Assembly: GCA_034429975.1 (NCBI GenBank)
Contig: DAOUFM010000146.1
Location: forward strand, 1 to 64,000
Reading direction: 5' to 3'
Length of the DNA stretch: 64,000 nucleotides
Origin: UBA6170 sp034429975
GTDB lineage: Bacteria; Chloroflexota; Anaerolineae; Anaerolineales; Anaerolineaceae
Part shown: piece after piece, positions 1 to 8,751 of the stretch
Layout: each line of letters starts with the position of its first letter
How positions within the stretch are numbered: position 1 is the stretch's first letter
Made by a program: the position numbers and the translations under genes
Notes under the pieces: generated by a model
The model's database searches: none
What the model saw: only the letters and a program-made list of their open reading frames with translations
Told to the model about the DNA's origin: nothing

Positions 1-93
1 GCAACTCCTCAGGAACCTACTCCAACACCTGAAGTTCCAACAGCAACTCCTCAGGAACCTACTCCAACACCTGAAGTTCCAACAGCAACTCCT
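1..93 (+). repeat. Tandem 42-bp coding repeat (two full copies plus a partial third)
   Basis: Bases 1-42 and 43-84 are identical, and 85-93 begins a third copy before the sequence diverges. Each unit encodes 14 residues rich in Thr, Pro and Glu. The array is cut by the window edge, so its total copy number is unknown. Nucleotide identity suggests recent duplication or homogenisation. Confidence 0.9.
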
Positions 94-345
94 AGCAACC
101 CCCAAGAGCCGACTCCGGTTCCTGGCGATCCAACAAACACTCCGCCAGTCGAAAATACATCGGTGCCAACTCTACCACCCCCGACCAGTAATGAACCCCC
201 AACTGTTCTAATACCAGTAACCGGGGCAGAATTACATGGAGGTTCACCGTTGGCTAAAGTTCAATCTACTTTGTTTAATGTTGGCTTAAGCTTCCTGGGA
301 ATTGGATTAGTACTTCAATCTTTACGAAAGAAAATTAATTTCTAA
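1..345 (+). CDS. C-terminal part of a surface protein with Pro/Thr-rich repeats and an IPVTG sorting signal (5' truncated)
   Basis: The reading frame is open from base 1 and ends at a TAA at 343-345, so only the last 114 residues are in the window. They consist of a Pro/Thr/Glu stalk, beginning with two identical 14-residue repeats, then IPVTG encoded at 211-225, a short spacer, a hydrophobic stretch (about residues 94-109) and a basic RKK tail. Motif, hydrophobic segment and positive tail is the layout of a sortase cell-wall sorting signal, with IPVTG in place of LPxTG. The stalk probably holds a domain away from the envelope. The functional N-terminal domain is upstream and unknown. A sortase-like gene faces it across a shared terminator, so an enzyme-substrate pair is inferred. 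An internal ATG at 163 is not the start because the repeats upstream are in the same frame. Confidence 0.75.
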   Translation, partial: ATPQEPTPTPEVPTATPQEPTPTPEVPTATPSNPQEPTPVPGDPTNTPPVENTSVPTLPPPTSNEPPTVLIPVTGAELHGGSPLAKVQSTLFNVGLSFLGIGLVLQSLRKKINF

Positions 346-357
346 ATAACGAAGAAT

Positions 358-389
358 AAAAAGAACTCCGGTCAACCGGAGTTCTTTTT
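358..389. terminator. Bidirectional Rho-independent terminator
   Basis: A stem (361-371 pairing with 376-386, loop TCAA) is flanked by A-tract and T-tract on the two sides, which also pair. It lies between the convergent surface-protein and sortase-like genes and can serve both strands. Confidence 0.9.
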
Positions 390-1100
390 TTAAAAAATAG
401 CGGATATTCTTTGTTCTTCAAAATCAATTAGTGTCTCTATACGAATGTCTGATATCGGAATTGCTTGAATGAAAAGTCTCCCCCAGGATGGCTCACCATC
501 TTTTGCGATACAAGTTTGAATTACCAGCGTGTCTTTATTTGCATAAACTTCCATAAATAATTCAACTGCATTTAAATATCTACTTGGATCATCTAAATCT
601 ACAAAATTTGAGTAAGGACTGTTAGGAGACAACGCTTGAAAAGATAATATTTTTTGAATTTGATAAATTCGATATTCTCTACCAGCAGTAACTAAAACAA
701 TAAGATCATTCACTGCAAGATCAGAAAAATAATGTCCGGCAAGATGATTGTGAGCTAATAGACCAGTTGAGCCATATTGTTTGGCTAAAGAGAATTCCGT
801 AATAACCTCAGGTTCATTTGAGACGAAATCTGGTCGACCGGCCGGTTGTTGAGCAATTGGCAGAATAAATTTTTTCGGGACGATAATTCCAACAATTTGT
901 TTACTGGATTGTTTGAGGGTGATTGTTTGGATAAATTGATAGAATTTCTTGTAGCTGATGGATTGAAAATTGTTATTAATTGTTTCTTTACTGATGTTTG
1001 CTTCCCCCGTCACGGGAATGAAGCTGGCATGAAAGGAATTTCCCATAGTAGAGAAAATTAAAGTTAGAAAAATTATTAGGGAAAAAATTTTATTTCGCAT
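390..1100 (-). CDS. Sortase-family transpeptidase-like protein carrying its own IPVTG motif
   Basis: 236 residues. Residues 1-25 form a signal peptide or signal anchor. The C-terminal part matches the sortase fold: a His region AHNHLAG (His117 is the likely catalytic residue), a following L..ND.IVLV strand, then TLVIQTC with Cys197, and Arg208 in WGR. His, Cys and Arg are therefore all in the expected order and spacing. Unusually, residues 28-32, directly after the signal peptide, read IPVTG, the same pentapeptide as in the sorting signal of the neighbouring surface protein. Expected role: cleave IPVTG-like signals at the outer face of the membrane and attach the protein to a cell-envelope nucleophile. 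Family assignment is from motifs only; the sequence is far from classical SrtA. The gene is convergent with the surface-protein gene and shares its terminator. Confidence 0.65.
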   Translation of the reverse strand: MRNKIFSLIIFLTLIFSTMGNSFHASFIPVTGEANISKETINNNFQSISYKKFYQFIQTITLKQSSKQIVGIIVPKKFILPIAQQPAGRPDFVSNEPEVITEFSLAKQYGSTGLLAHNHLAGHYFSDLAVNDLIVLVTAGREYRIYQIQKILSFQALSPNSPYSNFVDLDDPSRYLNAVELFMEVYANKDTLVIQTCIAKDGEPSWGRLFIQAIPISDIRIETLIDFEEQRISAIF

Positions 1101-1256
1101 AAAAGTAATGACTCGGTTATTAATAAGTAATAGAATAGTTAGAATTTTAAAGATCTAAAGGATTAATGGGCCATCCTTTGCATTTCTGTAAAGAACAACA
1201 AAGCCAATTAAGGAAAAAAATTACCTTTTCGAAATTAAAAAGGGGAAAATCCGGCG

Positions 1257-1265
1257 TGGTATAAT
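1257..1265 (+). promoter_or_regulatory. Extended -10 promoter for yebC
   Basis: TGGTATAAT matches the TGnTATAAT extended -10 element. No good -35 is seen, as is usual for this class. It lies 42 bases upstream of the yebC start codon. Confidence 0.55.
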
Positions 1266-1307
1266 TAATAAAATTCATTCCTAATTGTTTATATTGAGGA
1301 GATTTTT

Positions 1308-2054
1308 ATGTCTGGTCATTCCAAGTGGTCTACTATTAAGAGGAAAAAAGGCGCTGCAGATGCAAAACGTGGAAAAGTTTTCACACGTGTAACGCGTGAA
1401 ATATTAATGGCTGCAAAAGAAGGGGGCGGAGACATTTCAACAAACGTGCGTTTACGTCTTGCTATTGATAAAGCTAAAGCAGTTAATATGCCGAAAGATA
1501 ATATCGAGAGAGCCATCAAAAGAGGGACTGGAGAATCAAAAGAAGGCAGTTTTGATGAGGTAATGTATGAAGGTTATGCTCCTCACGGAATTGCAGTAAT
1601 GATCGAATGCGTTACAGAGAATCGGAATAGAACTGTAGCTGAAGTACGGCATTTATTGAGCCGTGCTAATGGTACGATGGGTGAGCAAGGCTCCGTAAGT
1701 TGGCAGTTTAATCGGGTTTCATATTTTTCATTTCCAACTGAAGGCCATGATTTTGATAAAATTTTTGAAATCGCACTTGAAGGTGGGGCAGATGACGTAA
1801 CTGATGATGGAGAAACAATCGAGATAATTGGATCCGTTGAAAATTTTAAAACAATTAGTGACTTGTTGCTAAATGCGAATATTTCATTAGATGAAAGTGA
1901 ACTCAGAATGGTGCCTAATCAGGAAATTGAGTTGCCTCTTGACCAGACAATTCAGGTGATGAAATTGCTGGAAAATTTGGAAGAGTTAGACGATGTGGTG
2001 AATGTTTTCTCTAACTTGAAAATTTCAGATGAAGCAATGGAGGCAATGGAGTAA
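1308..2054 (+). CDS. yebC: YebC/PmpR family protein (TACO1-like)
   Basis: 248 residues, full length for the family. The N-terminus has the signature MSGHSKWSTIKRKKGAADAK, and later typical segments follow (AIDKAKAVNMPKDNIERAIK, GYAPHGIAVMIECVTENRNR). YebC-family proteins act as transcription regulators and/or as translation factors that relieve ribosome stalling at proline-rich stretches; which applies here is unknown. The start is supported by GAGGAG a short distance upstream. The gene heads a cluster with ruvC, an RNA methylase and ruvA; yebC-ruvC-ruvA is a common bacterial arrangement. Confidence 0.95.
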   Translation: MSGHSKWSTIKRKKGAADAKRGKVFTRVTREILMAAKEGGGDISTNVRLRLAIDKAKAVNMPKDNIERAIKRGTGESKEGSFDEVMYEGYAPHGIAVMIECVTENRNRTVAEVRHLLSRANGTMGEQGSVSWQFNRVSYFSFPTEGHDFDKIFEIALEGGADDVTDDGETIEIIGSVENFKTISDLLLNANISLDESELRMVPNQEIELPLDQTIQVMKLLENLEELDDVVNVFSNLKISDEAMEAME

Positions 2055-2061
2055 TTCACCA

Positions 2062-2559
2062 ATGAGTATGTTGTTAGGGATTGATCCTGGTACAGCTACC
2101 AGTGGATATGGGTTGATTTCAGATGATTCCAATGAGATAAAACTAATTGATTACGGAGTAATCACAACACAACCCAACTTACCTATGGAGAAAAGATTAC
2201 TCCTTATTCACAATCGAATTTTAGAGCTTATCGATCTTTATCAACCTGAATCATGTGCAATAGAGAAATTGTTTTTTCAAAGAAATGTTACAACAGCTAT
2301 CCAGGTTGGACAGGCAAGAGGGGTTATATTGTTGGCTTTAGCTGAACGGAATGTAAACTACGCCGAGTATACCCCCCTCGAAGTAAAACAGGCGGTCACT
2401 GGATATGGAGTTGCGAATAAGAAACAAGTTCAAATTATGGTACAAGCGCTATTAAATTTGGAAAAAATTCCAACTCCGGATGATGCAGCCGATGCTTTAG
2501 CAATTGCTATTTGCCATGCTCATAGCAAGAAAATCAAAGATTTGAATTCAATTGGATGA
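2062..2559 (+). CDS. ruvC: Holliday junction endonuclease RuvC
   Basis: 165 residues from ATG 2062. RuvC resolves Holliday junctions by symmetric cleavage together with RuvAB. The acidic residues of the RNase H-like active site are visible in LLGIDPG near the start, AIEKLFF (about residue 67) and the C-terminal DDAADALAIA block. An ATG at 2029 in the same frame would add eleven residues and overlap the end of yebC; 2062 is preferred because RuvC proteins start directly before the first strand and because a GGAG lies at 2048-2051. The stop overlaps the next start as ATGA, so translational coupling is likely. Confidence 0.93.
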   Translation: MSMLLGIDPGTATSGYGLISDDSNEIKLIDYGVITTQPNLPMEKRLLLIHNRILELIDLYQPESCAIEKLFFQRNVTTAIQVGQARGVILLALAERNVNYAEYTPLEVKQAVTGYGVANKKQVQIMVQALLNLEKIPTPDDAADALAIAICHAHSKKIKDLNSIG

Positions 2560-3359
2560 TAACCAGTACTGCAAATCAAAAAATAAAATTTTATAAAAAA
2601 TTACGGAATAAAAAATTTCGCCGTGAAACAAATTTATTTGTTATTGAAGGACCAAAATTAGTTGCAGATGCTTTGGCATCAGATTGGGAAATTATCCAAA
2701 TCTTTTGGTGTCCAGAACTTAGTAAGAATTCTCATTCACAATTTTTAGTTCAATCATGTATTAAAAAGAATATTGAAATTATAGAAGTCAGGAAAGAAGT
2801 GTTTGAATTTATCTCTGTAAAAGAAGGACCAAAAGGTTTGTCTGCGATAATCAAAGAAAAAACTTATTTGACGGATGAATTTGAAAAAGATAAGGGCTTA
2901 TGGGTTAGCGTAGACCGGATTCAGGATCCTGGGAATCTTGGAAGTATCCTTCGAACTTTAGATGCCGTTGGCGGCAAAGGGATTATATTGATTGGAGATA
3001 GTACAGATCCATTCGAGATCTCATCAATTCGGGGAAGCATGGGGGCAATATTTAATTTAAAAGTAATTATTGTTTCAGAAGATGAATTTATTGATTTAAT
3101 TTCTAAGAATGATTTTTTCTTGGTTGGCACAAGTGATAAAGCAAAACTGGATTATCAAGCAATTACCTACCCGATTAATACTTTATTATTAATGGGGAGT
3201 GAGAGAGAGGGTTTATCCCCAAAATTAATACAAATTTGTGATAAATTAGTTAAGATTCCTATGGCAGGGAAAAGCGATTCGCTCAACTTAGCCGTGGCTA
3301 CTTCTGTGTGTTTATATGAAATTTATAACCAAAATCGAAAACTTAAGAGTGAAAAATGA
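2556..3359 (+). CDS. SpoU/TrmH-family RNA 2'-O-methyltransferase
   Basis: 267 residues. The N-terminal part (about residues 5-100) looks like the substrate-binding region of RlmB/TsnR-type rRNA methylases. The C-terminal half has the SPOUT motifs: VDRIQDPGNLGSILRT, LLMGSEREGLSP and the trefoil-knot motif SLNLAVATSVCLYEI. It should methylate a ribose 2'-OH in rRNA using S-adenosylmethionine; the target nucleotide cannot be read from sequence. It overlaps ruvC and ruvA by ATGA junctions on both sides, so it is embedded in the ruv operon. Confidence 0.88.
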   Translation: MITSTANQKIKFYKKLRNKKFRRETNLFVIEGPKLVADALASDWEIIQIFWCPELSKNSHSQFLVQSCIKKNIEIIEVRKEVFEFISVKEGPKGLSAIIKEKTYLTDEFEKDKGLWVSVDRIQDPGNLGSILRTLDAVGGKGIILIGDSTDPFEISSIRGSMGAIFNLKVIIVSEDEFIDLISKNDFFLVGTSDKAKLDYQAITYPINTLLLMGSEREGLSPKLIQICDKLVKIPMAGKSDSLNLAVATSVCLYEIYNQNRKLKSEK

Positions 3360-3934
3360 TTGCTTCAATCCAGGGAAAAGTTATCCATAAAGGTTCTGAT
3401 TTTTTAATCCTTAATTTGGGAGGGATGGGAATTCAGATTTATGCTCCTCAAGAATGTTGTGAGACTGCCCCCATTGGAGAAAATATCTTTTTGCATTGCC
3501 AGTTAATTGTGCGGGAAGAGTCATTGACATTATTTGGGTTCAATACAGAAATCGAGAAAGATTATTTCAATTTATTATTAGGAGTTAATGGAGTTGGTCC
3601 AAAACTCGCATTAGCAATTATTTCTTCAATCTCTATCGAAGCAATTAATCGAGCAGTAATTTCAGAAGAGTTCGATATTTTTGTTAGAGTACCAGGCGTT
3701 GGAAAAAAGACAGCACAAAAAATAACGATTCATTTACACGGAAAAATCAAAGCAGATGCTGAATTAACTGACAGAAAATCTAAGTTTGAAGATGTCGATC
3801 TTGAAGTTTTAGAAGCATTAACTGCCTTGGGATATAGTGTAGTTGAAGCCCAATCAGCAATTCAATTTATACCAAAAGATACCCCAGGAATTGTTGAAGA
3901 GAGATTAAGGGTTGCACTTCAGTTTTTCTCTTAA
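3356..3934 (+). CDS. ruvA: Holliday junction DNA helicase subunit RuvA
   Basis: 192 residues, normal length. Domain I is an OB fold (MIASIQGKVIHKGSDFLIL). Domain II carries two helix-hairpin-helix motifs, GVNGVGPKLALAI and VPGVGKKTAQKI. Domain III at the C-terminus, after a flexible acidic stretch, contacts RuvB (LEALTALGYSVVEAQSAI). RuvA binds the four-way junction as a tetramer and loads the RuvB motor. No ruvB follows; it must be encoded outside the window. Confidence 0.95.
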   Translation: MIASIQGKVIHKGSDFLILNLGGMGIQIYAPQECCETAPIGENIFLHCQLIVREESLTLFGFNTEIEKDYFNLLLGVNGVGPKLALAIISSISIEAINRAVISEEFDIFVRVPGVGKKTAQKITIHLHGKIKADAELTDRKSKFEDVDLEVLEALTALGYSVVEAQSAIQFIPKDTPGIVEERLRVALQFFS

Positions 3935-4275
3935 TAAGTCTTTATTAGTCAAATTGAGAAATAACCACCTTTTTAAACTAGACATTTTATTTCCTTTCAG
4001 GTATGATTCACTTTTGAGTTTTTGATTGAAAATGGAAAGAGAACAGTGATATGCACCAATCCACACAGCTGAAAATATGCCTGCGTCGCTTTAATGCTGT
4101 AAGTTATGAAAATCAAAGTTTGTTAATCTCAATTCTCGAAAAAATCACATCAATTAAAAAATTATTATTTTTTTATTTCAAATGATATTGGATAGATTGA
4201 ATCCAATATTTTTCTATTAATAAATCAAAGAATTATGATCTATCAGCAATCATAATTACATCAATAGGAGGTTAG
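3935..4275. other. Intergenic region before the atp genes; possible 44-codon ORF and a hairpin
   Basis: A 341-base non-coding gap. It holds an ATG-started ORF of 44 codons (4051-4185) without a convincing ribosome-binding site and with no recognisable product, and a 9-bp hairpin described separately. The central part (about 4050-4105) is less AT-rich than its surroundings. No strong sigma-70 promoter was found, although the atp operon presumably starts here. An AGGAGG lies just before atpA. Confidence 0.4.
4185..4217 (+). terminator. AT-rich hairpin with T-run upstream of atpA
   Basis: ATATTGGAT (4185-4193) and ATCCAATAT (4201-4209) form a perfect 9-bp stem with a 7-base loop, followed by a T-rich stretch. 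It could terminate read-through from ruvA or act as an attenuator in the atp leader. The stem is AT-rich, so strength is uncertain. Confidence 0.4.
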
Positions 4276-5934
4276 ATGGTACAACCAGTCAAGAATTTTA
4301 CAGAGGAATTTTTAAATAAAATTGAGAGATTTCAATCAGGTTATGAAATTCGATCTGTTGGAACTGTGCTTGAAGCAGGTGATGGCATTTGTCAGGTTGA
4401 AGGGTTAGCCGATATTCAATCTCAAGAACTGGTGCAATTTGAAAACGGTGTCATTGGGATTGCTTTTAACCTTGAAAAGAACTCTGTTGGGGTAATTATT
4501 CTTGGCGATTTTTCGAAGATTTCTGAAGGAATGAATGTTTATTCAACCGGAAGAATTGCGTCTGTTCCTGTGGGTGATGGACTGGTTGGGCGTGTTGTGA
4601 ATGCCCTGGGGCAACCAATTGATGGGAAAGGTTCGATAAATTTTGAAGAATACCGTCCGATCGAAAGAATTGCCCCTGGGGTAGTTGAACGTCAGGATGT
4701 TGATACGCCTGTTCAAACCGGAATTATTACTATTGACGCCTTAATTCCAATTGGTCGAGGGCAACGTGAATTGATTATTGGCGACCGCCAGACTGGAAAA
4801 ACAGCGATTGCGATCGATACGATCATCAATCAAAAAGGAAAAGATTTAACCTGTATTTATGTAGCAATTGGCCAAAAGAAATCAGCTATTGCTCGAACAG
4901 TTGCTCTATTGGAACAATACGGGGCGATGGAGCATACTATTGTGGTGGTTGCCTCGGCTGACGAATCTGCTGCATTGCAATACATCGCTCCTTATTCAGG
5001 CTGTGCGATTGGCGAATATTTCATGGAGACCGGTCGAGACGCTTTGGTGGTTTATGACGACTTAAGCAAACATGCCTGGGCTTATCGCCAAGTTTCTTTA
5101 TTATTACGCCGACCTCCTGGACGCGAGGCTTATCCAGGTGACTTATTTTATTTACACTCACGGTTATTAGAACGGGCATCAAGGTTAGCTGCCCATTATG
5201 TTATCGTTCCTAAAGAGTTTTCAGGTAAAGCAACAATAGAAAGTTCAGTTAATGAAAAGGTGTATACCGGACCTCAATCCTTAGAATTGGCTGAAAAAGC
5301 GATTAAAACATTACCCAAAAAAGATGAATTAAAAATTGAGAAGGTTGATCAAACTGGTGGCTCATTGACTGCATTACCAATTATTGAGACCTTGTTAGGG
5401 GATGTTAGTGCCTATGTTCCAACCAATGTAATTTCCATTACCGATGGTCAAATTTACCTTGAATCAAACCTGTTTAATGCTGGGATTCGACCAGCAGTAA
5501 ATGCTGGAATTTCCGTTTCACGGGTTGGTGGCTCGGCTCAGTCAAAAGCAATGAAACAAGTTGCGAACCGACTACGGTTAGATATGGCCTCATTTCGTGA
5601 CCTGGCTGCATTTGCACAGTTTGGTGCTGACTTGGATAAGGCTACCCAGGATCAATTAAATAGAGGTTTAAGGCTACAAGAAATCTTAAAGCAATCTCAA
5701 TACGAACCGATGGAATTGGTGGATGAAGTTATCTCATTATTTGCCAGTATCAATGGTTTTGCTGATAAGATCAATGTTGAAAAAATTAAAGAATGGCAGG
5801 AAGGTTTGCTTAAGTATATCGATAATACATATCCAGATATTAGAAAAGATATTGTATCGAAAAAACGGATTTCTGAAGAAACAGAACAAAAATTACGAGA
5901 AATCATTCCAATTTATAACACCCCCTGGAAATGA
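4276..5934 (+). CDS. atpA: F1F0 ATP synthase subunit alpha
   Basis: 552 residues, longer than the usual 500-515; the extra length is at the C-terminus. The alpha subunit forms the F1 hexamer with beta and carries non-catalytic nucleotide sites. The Walker A motif GDRQTGKTAIAID lies near residue 172. VVYDDLSKHAWAYRQVSLLLRRPPGREAYPGD and FNAGIRPAVNAGISVSRVGG are alpha-specific. AGGAGG precedes the ATG. It is first of four F1 genes (alpha, gamma, beta, epsilon); delta and the F0 subunits are not in the window. Confidence 0.97.
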   Translation: MVQPVKNFTEEFLNKIERFQSGYEIRSVGTVLEAGDGICQVEGLADIQSQELVQFENGVIGIAFNLEKNSVGVIILGDFSKISEGMNVYSTGRIASVPVGDGLVGRVVNALGQPIDGKGSINFEEYRPIERIAPGVVERQDVDTPVQTGIITIDALIPIGRGQRELIIGDRQTGKTAIAIDTIINQKGKDLTCIYVAIGQKKSAIARTVALLEQYGAMEHTIVVVASADESAALQYIAPYSGCAIGEYFMETGRDALVVYDDLSKHAWAYRQVSLLLRRPPGREAYPGDLFYLHSRLLERASRLAAHYVIVPKEFSGKATIESSVNEKVYTGPQSLELAEKAIKTLPKKDELKIEKVDQTGGSLTALPIIETLLGDVSAYVPTNVISITDGQIYLESNLFNAGIRPAVNAGISVSRVGGSAQSKAMKQVANRLRLDMASFRDLAAFAQFGADLDKATQDQLNRGLRLQEILKQSQYEPMELVDEVISLFASINGFADKINVEKIKEWQEGLLKYIDNTYPDIRKDIVSKKRISEETEQKLREIIPIYNTPWK

Positions 5935-5952
5935 TTTAATGAGGAATAATTT

Positions 5953-6861
5953 ATGAGTTCAGCTCGTGAAATGCGATTACGCATTAAAAGTATTAAGAAC
6001 TTATCCCAGGTTACCAGAGCATTACAAACAGTAAGTGCCAGTAAAATCCGAAAATCAATGCAAGCAATGGATGCTACGAGCGCTTATGCTGAAAAGGCTA
6101 TGCAAATATTGATTCATTTAGCCAAACAACCTGGCCGACAAATGCTACATCCTTTATTGGCTGAGAGACCAGCATCAAAAAACAATTTATGTATATTAAT
6201 CACAAGTGATCGAGGGTTGGCAGGATCTTACAATGTGAACATTGTTAGAAAAGCATTGCAATTTTTTGAAAGCAGTAAAAAAACAACCTCGTATATTGCT
6301 GTAGGACGAAAAGGCAGAGATATGCTCATTAGAAGAAGGGAGAAAGTAATTGCTGACTTCAGTCAAATCCCTAATTCTCCCAAATTCAACGATGTATCTG
6401 CTATTGGTTGGCTGGCTGTTGATGAATTCCTTGAAAAAAGATATGATCACGTTTTTGTTGCTTATACTCAATTTGAAAATATGTTAACCCAGGTTCCAAC
6501 TGTAAAAAGCGTTTTACCATTAATGGTTGATACAGAGCGCGATAATCATCAAATTTCTTCGGAAAAAACTGAAAAGAAAATGGCTGGGGTATATTCATAT
6601 GAACCCAGCCAGGATGAAATTTTAGATGAAATTGTACCCCGGTTCACCGCTTTACAAATCTACCAGGCAATTCTGGTTGCTCAAGCCAGTGAAAATGCAG
6701 CCAGAATGATGTCAATGCAAAATGCAACTGAAAATGCAACCGAATTAATTTCAGTTTTACAACTCGAGTACAACAAAGCCAGACAACAAAGTATCACAAA
6801 CGAAATGCTGGATATTGCCGGCGGAGCTGAAGCACTATCTCAAGCTGAAGAAGCTAAATAA
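5953..6861 (+). CDS. atpG: F1F0 ATP synthase subunit gamma
   Basis: 302 residues. Gamma is the central rotating stalk coupling the F0 ring to the catalytic hexamer. The N-terminal helix SSAREMRLRIKSIKNLSQVT and the C-terminal helix with ASENAARMMSMQNATENA are the conserved coiled-coil ends, and LCILITSDRGLAGSYN is the typical Rossmann-like core motif. GAGG lies just upstream of the start. It sits between atpA and atpD with gaps of under 20 bases. Confidence 0.96.
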   Translation: MSSAREMRLRIKSIKNLSQVTRALQTVSASKIRKSMQAMDATSAYAEKAMQILIHLAKQPGRQMLHPLLAERPASKNNLCILITSDRGLAGSYNVNIVRKALQFFESSKKTTSYIAVGRKGRDMLIRRREKVIADFSQIPNSPKFNDVSAIGWLAVDEFLEKRYDHVFVAYTQFENMLTQVPTVKSVLPLMVDTERDNHQISSEKTEKKMAGVYSYEPSQDEILDEIVPRFTALQIYQAILVAQASENAARMMSMQNATENATELISVLQLEYNKARQQSITNEMLDIAGGAEALSQAEEAK

Positions 6862-6874
6862 TTGGAGGAAATGA

Positions 6875-8278
6875 ATGGAAAATAACAATGGAAAAGTAAT
6901 TCAAGTTTTAGGCGGAGTCGTTGATGTGCAGTTTCCTCCTAATAATATACCTGATTTATTTGAAGCTTTAGATGTGCCAATGGATGACAGCAAAAAAATT
7001 GTTCTGGAGGTTCAGAAACAATTACCGGATGGTGCAGTGCGATGTATATCTATGGCATCTACGGATGGACTAAAAAGAGGTGTGGACGCTATACGAACTT
7101 TTAGCTCAATAAAAGTTCCTGTTGGTTCAGCTTCTTTAGGCCGGATTTTCAATGTGCTGGGGGAACCAGTCGATGGTTTAGGTGAGGTTGCAGCAGATTC
7201 ATATTATCCAATTCATCGCTCAGCTCCACCCTTTTCAGAACAAGCTACAAGCGTTGAAGTGTTTGAAACAGGGCTAAAAGTAGTTGACTTAATCGCACCT
7301 TTTACCAAAGGCGGTAAAACCGGGATATTTGGAGGAGCAGGCGTTGGGAAAACAGTGATTATTATGGAACTGATTCGATCTATTGCCACTGTTCACCAGG
7401 GAAATTCTGTTTTTGCCGGCGTTGGTGAAAGAACTCGGGAAGGGACTCAGTTATATCGCGAAATGATGGAATCTGGGGTGATGAAAGATACTGTGATGGT
7501 TTTTGGTCAAATGAATGAACCATCCGGAGTAAGACTTCGTGTAGCTTTAACAGCTTTAGCCATGGCTGAATATTTCAGAGATCAGGGGAAAGATGTTCTG
7601 TTGTTTATTGATAACATTTTCCGATTTACGATGTCAGGATCTGAAGTATCAGCTTTATTAGGGAGAATGCCATCCGCTGTTGGTTACCAACCAACGTTGG
7701 CAACTGAAATGGGTGAGTTACAGGAAAGAATTACTTCAACCCGAAGTGGCTCGATTACATCGATGCAAGCTGTTTATGTGCCTGCTGACGATTATTCTGA
7801 TCCTGCACCGGTAGCTACCTTTACTCATCTGGATGCAACCATTGCATTGGAAAGGGCAATCGCTGAAAAAGCTATCTATCCGGCAGTCGATCCTTTATCC
7901 TCAACTTCTCGAATTCTGGATCCTAAGATTGTTGGTCAAGAACATTATCAAACCGCTCGAGAAGTACAAAAAGTTTTACAACGCTATAAAGACCTTCAGG
8001 ATATCATCGCTATTCTTGGTATCGATGAATTGAGTGAAGATGATAAAGTTATTGTGTCAAGGGCTCGAAAAATTGAGCGATTTTTCTCACAACCAATGTA
8101 TGTTGCCGAACAATTTACCGGAATTCCAGGTAGATATGTCCCATTAAAAGAAACAATTCGGGGATTTAGAGAAATACTTGATGGAAAACATGATGCAATC
8201 CCAGAAATTGCTTTTTATATGGTTGGCTCAATTGATGATGTTATCGAGAAAGCCAGACAATTAGAATCAGAAGGTTAA
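6875..8278 (+). CDS. atpD: F1F0 ATP synthase subunit beta
   Basis: 467 residues, normal length. This is the catalytic subunit. Walker A is GGAGVGKTVIIMELI; the catalytic Glu is in GERTREGTQLY; DVLLFIDNIFRFT is Walker B; the DELSEDDK segment matches the DELSEED-type lever contacting gamma. GGAGG lies upstream of the ATG. The order alpha-gamma-beta-epsilon is the usual bacterial one. Confidence 0.98.
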   Translation: MENNNGKVIQVLGGVVDVQFPPNNIPDLFEALDVPMDDSKKIVLEVQKQLPDGAVRCISMASTDGLKRGVDAIRTFSSIKVPVGSASLGRIFNVLGEPVDGLGEVAADSYYPIHRSAPPFSEQATSVEVFETGLKVVDLIAPFTKGGKTGIFGGAGVGKTVIIMELIRSIATVHQGNSVFAGVGERTREGTQLYREMMESGVMKDTVMVFGQMNEPSGVRLRVALTALAMAEYFRDQGKDVLLFIDNIFRFTMSGSEVSALLGRMPSAVGYQPTLATEMGELQERITSTRSGSITSMQAVYVPADDYSDPAPVATFTHLDATIALERAIAEKAIYPAVDPLSSTSRILDPKIVGQEHYQTAREVQKVLQRYKDLQDIIAILGIDELSEDDKVIVSRARKIERFFSQPMYVAEQFTGIPGRYVPLKETIRGFREILDGKHDAIPEIAFYMVGSIDDVIEKARQLESEG

Positions 8279-8279
8279 A

Positions 8280-8717
8280 ATGCCAATCCGATGTGATATT
8301 GTTTCTCAGGATCGAATGGTATTCAGCGGAGATGCTGATATGGTGCTTTTACCTGGCTCAGAAGGGGTTATGGGAATCCTTCCAAACCACTCTCCAGTTC
8401 TGACAACCTTTAATTTTGGTATTATCACGGTGATCACGAAAACAGATCGAAATTACTTTACCGTATCAGGTGGTGTCGCTGATGTGCAACCAGATTTAGT
8501 GACAATCCTGGCAGATGCTGCTGAAAATGTTGAAGAATTAGACATAAACAGGGCAGAAGCTGCAAAAGAAAGAGCTGAAAAGCTATTAACAGAAAACACA
8601 TTATCTGAAATAAAAGATATGGATGCAATTCAAAAAGCATTAAGAAGATCAACATTTAGGTTAGATGCAATTAAGAAATTCAAACGAAAGACACCAGGAA
8701 GCCCTAGAGAGCCATAA
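8280..8717 (+). CDS. atpC: F1F0 ATP synthase subunit epsilon
   Basis: 145 residues. The N-terminal beta-sandwich (PIRCDIVSQDRMVFSGDADMV, LPGSEGVMGILPNHSPVLT) binds the rotor; the C-terminal Ala/Glu-rich helical hairpin can inhibit hydrolysis. It starts one base after the atpD stop, so translation is probably coupled. The last basic residues extend slightly beyond typical family members. Confidence 0.93.
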   Translation: MPIRCDIVSQDRMVFSGDADMVLLPGSEGVMGILPNHSPVLTTFNFGIITVITKTDRNYFTVSGGVADVQPDLVTILADAAENVEELDINRAEAAKERAEKLLTENTLSEIKDMDAIQKALRRSTFRLDAIKKFKRKTPGSPREP

Positions 8718-8751
8718 GTCATTGTATCGGAATGAAAGGAAATTAATTTAA

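Noticed and set aside
1..93. Short direct repeats as a CRISPR array
   Set aside because: The repeats abut without spacers and are in frame within a Pro/Thr-rich coding region.
846..1061. Open frame on the plus strand inside the sortase-like gene
   Set aside because: It is antisense to a gene with sortase motifs, has no recognisable product and no independent promoter.
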